Below are positions 1 through 4,439 of a stretch of DNA of 5,639 nt, piece after piece. Position 1 is the stretch's first letter; every line of letters starts with the position of its first letter. The stretch is from Thermoguttaceae bacterium (GTDB lineage: Bacteria > Planctomycetota > Planctomycetia > Pirellulales > Thermoguttaceae): the NCBI GenBank assembly GCA_017549085.1, contig JAFYVO010000040.1:1-5639 (forward strand). Reading direction: 5' to 3'. The translations under genes and the position numbers were made by a program. The notes below the pieces were generated by a model that had not been told where the DNA came from, made no database searches, and saw only the letters and a program-made list of their open reading frames with translations.

Positions 1-2
1 GC

Positions 3-944
3 CCTTTGCTCGACGAAAGCGGCGCGGTCGTCGGTCAAACGAGCGTTTGGACGGCGTTGGCGAATCCGGAGGTTTGGCTGGCGGCGACGGCGCAAATTTT
101 CTTCTCGACGTCGATATGTCTTTGCGCGATTACGTCTTACGCGAGTTACGTTAAGCCGAACGACGATATTGCGCTCTCCGGGTTGACGGCGGTCGCGGCG
201 AACGAGTTCTGCGAAGTCGCGCTCGGCGGACTGATGACGATTCCGGCGGCGATTATGTTTTTCGGTTTCGCGGCGGCGGAGAGTTTTGACAGCTCTTTCG
301 CGATGGGGTTCGTCGTTTTGCCAAACGTTTTCGGTTTGACGCCGGGGGGCGAATTTTTCGGTTTCCTCTTCTTTAGCTTGCTTTTCTTGGCCGGGCTGAC
401 GAGTTCGATTTCGCTGGTTCAGCCGACGGTCGCGCTGACGCAAGAGGCGTTTCGTTGGTCGCGCGGCGTTAGCGTCGCGGCGACGTTGGCGGTGAACCTT
501 GTCGGAATCGGCGTCGTTTGTTGGTTTACGAAGAACTTGGCGGCGCTCGACTCGTTCGATTTTTGGCTGGCGAACTTTACGCCGTTTGTTTTTGCGCTCC
601 TTCAAACTTGTTTGGTCGCTTGGGTTTGGGGGACGGACAAAATGACGGCCGAGTTGGAGCGCGGCGCGAAAATCCGACCGCCTCGGGCTCTTGGGTTCGT
701 TGTTAAGTTTGTGTCGACGCCGTATTTAGCGATTATTTTCGCGCTTTGGCTTTGGAACAACTTGGGCGCGCGGCTCGCCGGAGTCGCGCAAGATCGGGCG
801 GCGCAGGTAACGCTGGCGTTTATCGGTCTCTTGACGGCGACGCTGATCGGCGTTTCTTTGAAAGCGTCGCGACGTTGGCGGCGCGAAGAAGAAGAGGGCG
901 GCGCGCGAACGGAAGAAACGCAAAACATTGCGGCGACAAAATAA
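3..944 (+). CDS. LeuT-type sodium:neurotransmitter symporter family transporter, copy 1 (5' end off the window)
   Basis: This is the C-terminal half of a Na+-coupled secondary transporter of the inner membrane, in the NSS/SNF family that imports amino acids and related solutes. The reading frame is open from the window edge. The first full codon (Pro) aligns with residue 254 of the complete paralogue downstream, so about 253 residues (TM1-TM5) are missing. TM6 to TM12 are visible. Family residues recalled from LeuT can be placed: the TM6 segment QIFFSTS (codons from position 93), the TM7 NEFCE with the Na1-site Asn and the Glu typical of chloride-independent members, the TM8 AGLTSS Na2 site (Ala, Thr and Ser kept), and the TM10 SFDFW with the gating Asp. 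LeuT Ile359 corresponds to Leu here (codon 414-416). The protein ends in a charged tail (EEEEGG onward). Substrate unknown; an amino acid is the best guess. Family assignment is firm. Confidence 0.93.
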   Translation, partial: PLLDESGAVVGQTSVWTALANPEVWLAATAQIFFSTSICLCAITSYASYVKPNDDIALSGLTAVAANEFCEVALGGLMTIPAAIMFFGFAAAESFDSSFAMGFVVLPNVFGLTPGGEFFGFLFFSLLFLAGLTSSISLVQPTVALTQEAFRWSRGVSVAATLAVNLVGIGVVCWFTKNLAALDSFDFWLANFTPFVFALLQTCLVAWVWGTDKMTAELERGAKIRPPRALGFVVKFVSTPYLAIIFALWLWNNLGARLAGVAQDRAAQVTLAFIGLLTATLIGVSLKASRRWRREEEEGGARTEETQNIAATK

Positions 945-953
945 AAACGAACG

Positions 954-965
954 TTAAACGTTTAA
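954..965. repeat. 12-bp perfect palindrome TTAAACGTTTAA between the transporter genes
   Basis: The 87-bp gap between the two transporter genes opens with an AT-rich stretch containing TTAAACGTTTAA, which equals its own reverse complement, next to a second AACGTT at 950-955. It lies 10 bp after the stop codon of copy 1. No T-tract follows, so it is not an intrinsic terminator. It could be an operator or chance. The short gap without a visible terminator or clear promoter suggests the two genes are co-transcribed. Confidence 0.3.
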
Positions 966-1021
966 GCGACGGCGGTTAAAGACGCGTTGTGAACGCTGCG
1001 CTCGTCGTCGCGCAAGAAAGC

Positions 1022-1026
1022 GGAGG
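1022..1026 (+). promoter_or_regulatory. Ribosome binding site GGAGG for transporter copy 2
   Basis: GGAGG lies 5 nt before the ATG at 1032 and supports that codon as the start. The N-terminus that follows (short charged stretch, then the TM1 HWESNLG motif) matches the usual LeuT start closely. Confidence 0.75.
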
Positions 1027-1031
1027 CTCGA

Positions 1032-2720
1032 ATGGCTCGCGAAAAGAACGGTAAAAACGAACATTGGGAATCGAATTTAGGCGTCGTTTTGGCGGTCGCC
1101 GGGAGCGCGGTCGGCTTGGGGAACTTTTTGCGGTTCCCGGGACAGGTCGCGACGTACGGCGGCGGCGCGTTTATGATTCCGTATTTTATTTCGCTCTTGC
1201 TCGTCGCGATTCCGATCGCTTGGTCGGAATGGGCGATTGGGCGGCGCGGCGGACGGCTCGGATACCATTCGCTTCCGGGGATTTATCGCGCGGCGGGGAG
1301 CGGCAAAACGTTTTGGGCGGCGAGCGGCGGTTTGGTCGCCCTCGTTCCGACCGGCATTTGTATGTTTTACATCTTCGTCGAAGCCTGGTGTCTCCTTTAC
1401 GCGCTCCAATATCTCGGCGGATGTTTGCGTCCGTTGGGGGTTGAGTTTTCGTTTTTCCCGACGGTCGACTCCGGGTTTAAACTCGGCGATTCCGCGTCTT
1501 ACGAAGCGGCGTTCGCGAATTTTGTCGGTATGAACGGCGACGGAACGCTCTTCCGGAACTTCCTGCGTTCGCCGGTTGTTTTAGCGACGCTTGTTTGCGC
1601 AGCGGCGAACTTTACGCTCGTTTATTGCGGTATCGCCAAGGGGATCGAACGGTTTTGCAAGATCGCGACGCCCCTTCTTTTGCTTTGCTCGGCTTTGGTG
1701 ATCGTTCGCGTCGCGACGTTGGGGAACCCGACCGGCGTCGAGGGGCAAAGTTTCGTCGACGGGCTCGGGTTTATGTGGAACCCGTCGCGTCCTTTGCTCG
1801 ATGAAAGCGGCGCGGTCGTCGGGCAAACGAGCGTATGGACGGCGCTGGAGAATCCGGAAGTTTGGCTGGCGGCGACGTCGCACATCTTCTTTTCGGCGTC
1901 GTTATGCGTCGGCGCGATCGCGACTTACGCGAGTTACGTAAAGCCGAATAAGGATATCGCGCTCTCGTCGTTGACGGCGGTCGCGGCGAACGGCTTTTGC
2001 GAAGTCGCGCTCGGCGGGCTGATGACGATTCCGGCGGCGATTATGTTCCTCGGCGTCGCGAACTCGGAAAGTTTCGCCAGCGCCTTCACGATGGGGTTTA
2101 TCGTCTTGCCGAACGTTTTCGGGTTGATGCCGGGGGGCGAGTTTTTCGGCTTTTTCTTCTTTAGCCTCCTTTTCATCGCCGGGATAACGAGTTCGGTTTC
2201 GCAAGCGCAACCGGCGGTCGCTTGGACGAAGGAAACGCTGGGGGTTTCTCGCGGGGCGAGCGTCGCGCTGACGGCGGCGGTCGCGCTGACCGGGACGGCG
2301 ATCGTTTGCTGGTATACGAAGGACGCGGCGGCCCTCGACGCGTTCGACTTTTGGATCGCGACCTTTATGCCGTTCGTCGTCGTCTTTTTGCAAACGGCGC
2401 TCGCCGCTTGGGTTTGGGGCGCGGACAATATGGTCGCCGAACTCGACCGCGGCGCGAAAGCGCGCGTTCCGCGTTCTTTTGGTTGGGTGATTAAGTACTT
2501 GACGACGCCGTATTTAGCGTTGGTTTTCGCGTTTTGGTGCTTTAAAAACGGAAGCGCTCGGCTCGCCGGCGTCGCGGAAAATCCGGTCGAGCTGAAAGTC
2601 GTTCTTTTCTTAGCGGCGACGTGCGCGGTTCTGCTGGCGTTGACGATTCGCGCGTCGAAACGTTGGCGCGTCGAGGAAGAGGCGGCGCAAGATCGCGACG
2701 CGAAAGACGTTTCGGCGTGA
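1032..2720 (+). CDS. LeuT-type sodium:neurotransmitter symporter family transporter, copy 2 (complete, 562 aa)
   Basis: A complete 12-TM Na+-coupled solute importer of the inner membrane, somewhat longer than LeuT (about 515 aa). TM1 carries GSAVGLGNFLRFP (residues 24-36), with Asn31 and Ala26 at the Na1 site, Arg34 as the outer gate, and Ser25 where LeuT has Asn21. Tyr113 and Ile109 correspond to LeuT Tyr108 and Val104. TM6 has HIFFSAS (284-290). Asn320 and Glu324 match LeuT Asn286 and Glu290, the latter suggesting chloride independence. TM8 has AGITSS (383-388), and Asp439 in TM10 is the gating acid. Departures from LeuT and from copy 1 include His284 (LeuT Gln250), Gly321 (Glu287), Val293 (Phe259) and Gln391 (Ile359). 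A long loop (about 130-180) separates TM3 and TM4, and the tail is charged. LeuT numbering is from memory. The Na+-dependent mechanism follows from the family; the substrate is unknown, probably an amino acid or a more polar relative. Confidence 0.95.
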   Translation: MAREKNGKNEHWESNLGVVLAVAGSAVGLGNFLRFPGQVATYGGGAFMIPYFISLLLVAIPIAWSEWAIGRRGGRLGYHSLPGIYRAAGSGKTFWAASGGLVALVPTGICMFYIFVEAWCLLYALQYLGGCLRPLGVEFSFFPTVDSGFKLGDSASYEAAFANFVGMNGDGTLFRNFLRSPVVLATLVCAAANFTLVYCGIAKGIERFCKIATPLLLLCSALVIVRVATLGNPTGVEGQSFVDGLGFMWNPSRPLLDESGAVVGQTSVWTALENPEVWLAATSHIFFSASLCVGAIATYASYVKPNKDIALSSLTAVAANGFCEVALGGLMTIPAAIMFLGVANSESFASAFTMGFIVLPNVFGLMPGGEFFGFFFFSLLFIAGITSSVSQAQPAVAWTKETLGVSRGASVALTAAVALTGTAIVCWYTKDAAALDAFDFWIATFMPFVVVFLQTALAAWVWGADNMVAELDRGAKARVPRSFGWVIKYLTTPYLALVFAFWCFKNGSARLAGVAENPVELKVVLFLAATCAVLLALTIRASKRWRVEEEAAQDRDAKDVSA

Positions 2721-2762
2721 AGCGCGGCGCGACTTTTTTCGAAAAAATAACGCGAACGCGCT
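2721..2762. repeat. Long imperfect inverted repeat directly after the transporter stop codon
   Basis: AGCGCG (2721-2726) pairs with CGCGCT (2757-2762), CGCG (2728-2731) with CGCG (2751-2754), and the centre is the perfect palindrome TTTTTTCGAAAAAA (2734-2747). The whole can fold as one 42-nt hairpin with two small internal loops. It starts at the first base after the TGA stop. No T-run follows the 3' arm, so it is not a standard intrinsic terminator. It may be a transcript-end or stability element. Confidence 0.4.
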
Positions 2763-2784
2763 GGTATTTCCGAGGTCGACGGCG

Positions 2785-2790
2785 TATAAT
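2785..2790 (+). promoter_or_regulatory. Probable -10 box (TATAAT) upstream of lptB
   Basis: A perfect TATAAT stands out in GC-rich sequence, 78 bp before the lptB start. At 17-bp spacing the -35 position (2762-2767) reads TGGTAT, a poor match to TTGACA, and there is no extended -10 TG. Together with the hairpin before it, this suggests lptB has its own transcript, separate from the transporter genes. Sigma-70-type recognition is assumed. Confidence 0.5.
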
Positions 2791-2855
2791 AAGAACGATA
2801 AAGGGCGGATTGGCGTCGCGAGGGCTAAGCGCGACGTCTTTAAGCCTCGCAATTG

Positions 2856-2861
2856 AAGGAG
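2856..2861 (+). promoter_or_regulatory. Ribosome binding site AAGGAG for lptB
   Basis: AAGGAG ends 7 nt before the ATG at 2869. This favours that codon over the in-frame ATG two codons later (2875). Confidence 0.8.
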
Positions 2862-2868
2862 AAACGCG

Positions 2869-3942
2869 ATGACGATGGAACGAAACGAACGAAGTCGGGT
2901 TTTGTTGGGGAGCGGAGCGAGGCCGGGGCGTTCCGCGGAGCGGGCGGTCGTTCTCAAAGCGGAAGGGCTCGTCAAAATATACGGGAATCGGCGCGTCGTC
3001 GACGGCGTCGGGTTCGAGGTGCGCGAAGGCGAAGTCGTCGGGCTTCTTGGGGCGAACGGCGCCGGGAAAACGACGAGTTTCCGAATGTCGTGCGGACTGA
3101 TTCCCGCGAACGAAGGGAAAATAACGCTCAACGGGCTCGACGTAACGTCTTGGCCGATGTACCGCCGCGCCCGCGAAGGACGGCTTGGGTATTTGCCGCA
3201 AGACCGCAGCGTTTTCGGAGCGTTGACAACCGAGCAGAATTTGCTCGCGGCGATGGAATTTCTCGGGTATTCGCGCGCCGAACAGAAGGTTGCGTTGGAA
3301 GAATCGCTCGAAAAGTTTAATTTGAAGCACATCCGTTTGACGAAAGTCGGGATGGGCGGTTCCGGCGGGCTTTCCGGCGGCGAACGTCGACGCCTGGAAA
3401 TCGCGCGGGCGCTTCTCGCGAAGCCGAAGATTCTGCTTCTCGACGAACCGTTTGCGAACGTCGACCCGATCACCGTCGAGGGGATTCAGGAGGTGATTCG
3501 GCAGTTGGCCGACGAAGGGATCGCGGTTCTCATCACCGACCACCAAGTCGACGAAACGCTCGCGATTACCGACCGCAGTTATATCGTTGGCGCCGGCAAG
3601 GTGTTGTGCGCGGGAACGCCGATCGAGGTTCTTTCGGATCCCGCCGCCGTTAGGACGTATTTTGGCGCCAAAGCGGAATTTAGTCGCAAGCGGATATTAG
3701 AAAAATTGGGGCTGACCGAAGCGGATTTGCCGCCGATTTTTGCGCGCGATTCGGAGGAGGACGTCGCCGACGCGCCGTCGACGGAGAACGGAGAGTCGCA
3801 AGAGCAAGAGACGCGCCGCGTTCCGCTGGCCTTGATTCGTCGCGCCGACGCGCCGACGCGCCGAGCGCCGTCTCCCCTTGAAAATCAAACGCCGAATCGT
3901 TTCGCGGAGAAACTGGGGAATCTGTTTAAGAAAAAGAGATAA
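2869..3942 (+). CDS. lptB: LPS export ABC transporter ATP-binding protein LptB, with extended C-terminus (357 aa)
   Basis: This is the cytoplasmic ATPase that, in known systems, pairs with LptF/LptG to extract LPS from the inner membrane and push it along the Lpt bridge. Visible motifs are Walker A GANGAGKT (61-68), Q-loop LPQD (109-112), signature LSGGERRR (168-175), Walker B ILLLDEP (188-194) and the H-loop His225 in LITDHQVDETL. The PMYRRAR (96-102), LSGGERRRLEIARAL and DEPF-x-x-VDPI blocks are characteristic of LptB rather than other ABC ATPases. The family is usually about 240 aa. Here some 25 residues precede the ATPase core and about 87 follow it (271-357): an acidic stretch (about 293-315), a basic Arg/Pro-rich stretch, and a final LGNLFKKKR. 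Minor variants are GAN for GPN in Walker A and FANVDP for the usual FAGVDP. No lptA, lptC or lptF/G lies in the window. It follows a TATAAT box and ends at a strong terminator. ATPase activity is expected, since all catalytic residues are present. Confidence 0.9.
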   Translation: MTMERNERSRVLLGSGARPGRSAERAVVLKAEGLVKIYGNRRVVDGVGFEVREGEVVGLLGANGAGKTTSFRMSCGLIPANEGKITLNGLDVTSWPMYRRAREGRLGYLPQDRSVFGALTTEQNLLAAMEFLGYSRAEQKVALEESLEKFNLKHIRLTKVGMGGSGGLSGGERRRLEIARALLAKPKILLLDEPFANVDPITVEGIQEVIRQLADEGIAVLITDHQVDETLAITDRSYIVGAGKVLCAGTPIEVLSDPAAVRTYFGAKAEFSRKRILEKLGLTEADLPPIFARDSEEDVADAPSTENGESQEQETRRVPLALIRRADAPTRRAPSPLENQTPNRFAEKLGNLFKKKR

Positions 3943-3962
3943 CGTCGACGCGTTCGTCGAAG

Positions 3963-3990
3963 AAAGCCGCTTGTTTAAGCGGCTTTTTTT
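3963..3990 (+). terminator. Rho-independent terminator of lptB
   Basis: AAAGCCGCTT (3963-3972), loop GTTT, then AAGCGGCTTT (3977-3986) form a perfect 10-bp stem that runs into a 7-T tract (3984-3990). It starts 20 bp after the lptB stop codon. Confidence 0.95.
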
Positions 3991-3991
3991 A

Positions 3992-4055
3992 CGTCGCGAT
4001 CTGATGAAACGTCGAAAGGCCGGGGGGAAGGCGGACGCGGCGCTTGGGCGGGAAC
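3992..4055. repeat. Intergenic direct repeat A, first copy (~64 bp)
   Basis: This begins right after the lptB terminator with CGTCGCGATCTGATGAAACG (3992-4011), which recurs exactly at 4164-4183. The following ~44 bp resemble the second copy with substitutions and a one-base length difference, sharing for example the GGGGGAAGGCGG core. The two starts are 172 bp apart. No gene reads both copies in the same frame. The unit is of unknown nature; it may be a genome-wide interspersed element or the trace of a local duplication. Confidence 0.7.
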
Positions 4056-4105
4056 GTCGCGAGGCGACGAGCGGCGAAGCGAGACGCGTCGGAGCGGAAT
4101 AAAAC

Positions 4106-4130
4106 CGACGTTTGAACGTTCGAAACGTCG
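4106..4130. repeat. 25-nt hairpin in the intergenic block
   Basis: CGACGTTT (4106-4113) and AAACGTCG (4123-4130) are perfect 8-bp inverted arms. The sequence between them contains the palindrome GAACGTTC (4114-4121), so the stem can extend with one bulged G at 4122. No T-tract follows. Possible roles are a protein-binding site or RNA structure; neither is shown. It lies between the two copies of repeat A. Confidence 0.45.
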
Positions 4131-4163
4131 TCGCGTTCCGAGGGCGTTCGTTGGCGGCGTTTG

Positions 4164-4227
4164 CGTCGCGATCTGATGAAACGACGGCAAGTCGGGGGAA
4201 GGCGGGCGCGGTCGTTGGAGCGGGGCG
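4164..4227. repeat. Intergenic direct repeat A, second copy (~64 bp)
   Basis: This is the second copy of the unit at 3992, with the exact shared 20-mer at 4164-4183 and a diverged remainder. Its 3' part overlaps the first unit of the 30-bp minisatellite (from 4209), so the two repeat families are physically linked. Confidence 0.7.
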
Positions 4228-4327
4228 CGAGGCTGGCGCGGTCGCTTTTTCGGACGAGACGTTTGGGCGGTCGCTTTTTCGAGGCGTGAGGCTTGGCCGG
4301 TCGCTTTTTCGGGCGGCGCTTGGGCGA
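4209..4327. repeat. Degenerate minisatellite, four units of 29-30 bp
   Basis: Units begin at 4209, 4239, 4268 and 4298. The last three open with the exact 14-mer CGGTCGCTTTTTCG (4239-4252, 4268-4281, 4298-4311); the first opens with CGGTCG and has a diverged core. The 3' halves share a G-rich ending around GGCTTGG or GCTTGGG. The last unit also contains GCGGCGCTTGGGCG (4313-4326), which recurs exactly inside repeat A copy 1 (4037-4050). Repeat and spacer lengths are far too short for CRISPR. One plus-strand frame reads it as a GRSLFR-like 10-residue repeat, but no start or ribosome site supports translation. Confidence 0.75.
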
Positions 4328-4357
4328 AGTTTTGTCGCGGCGCGGTAAAGCGACGAT

Positions 4358-4393
4358 AAAAAAAGCGGCTCGTCTTGCGACGAACCGCCTTTT
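4358..4393 (-). terminator. Rho-independent terminator of the oxidoreductase gene
   Basis: Read on the minus strand, GCGGTTCGTC, loop GCAA, GACGAGCCGC form a 10-bp stem (one G-U pair) followed by seven Ts (the A-run at 4358-4364). It ends the minus-strand gene at 4440. A run of four Ts on the other side (4390-4393) could give weak termination for plus-strand transcripts as well. A weaker 7-bp inverted repeat lies between it and the stop codon (4404-4410 with 4422-4428). Confidence 0.9.
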
Positions 4394-4439
4394 CGCGTCA
4401 ACTCAAACCGCTTGAATCAAACGGTTTGCGAGAACAAAC

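Larger units (their letters stand above)
6..2666 (+). repeat. Tandem gene duplication, period 1788 bp
   Basis: Positions 6-878 align with 1794-2666 without any indel, both in DNA and protein. For example LLDESGAVVGQTSVWTAL is identical in both, and the RWR-E motif near each C-terminus keeps the same 1788-bp offset. The copies have diverged at many third positions and at scattered residues, so the duplication is old rather than an assembly echo. Only the part of copy 1 inside the window can be compared. Confidence 0.93.

Noticed and set aside
1..2720. Copy 1 as an assembly duplicate of copy 2
   Set aside because: The copies differ at many synonymous and amino-acid positions along their length, which an assembly echo would not produce.
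2542..3546. 334-codon open frame on the minus strand opposite the end of transporter copy 2 and lptB
   Set aside because: It is Arg/Pro-rich with no recognisable fold or motif and overlaps two well-supported genes. GC-rich codon bias leaves antisense frames open.
4022..4051. G-quadruplex in the G-rich strand of repeat A
   Set aside because: One G6 run and two G3 runs with a loop of about 18 nt do not meet the usual four-run, short-loop pattern.
4209..4327. CRISPR array
   Set aside because: Repeats of 14 bp with 15-16 bp intervals that are themselves similar, only three exact copies, and no cas genes.
4112..4348. Possible 78-aa plus-strand protein with GRSLFR-like repeats
   Set aside because: It starts at TTG inside a hairpin with no Shine-Dalgarno sequence. 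The peptide repeat is simply the translation of the 30-bp minisatellite.
3697..4401. 234-codon minus-strand open frame covering the lptB end and the repeat block
   Set aside because: Low-complexity Arg/Ser/Ala composition, it overlaps the lptB tail and terminator, and shows no ribosome site or family resemblance.
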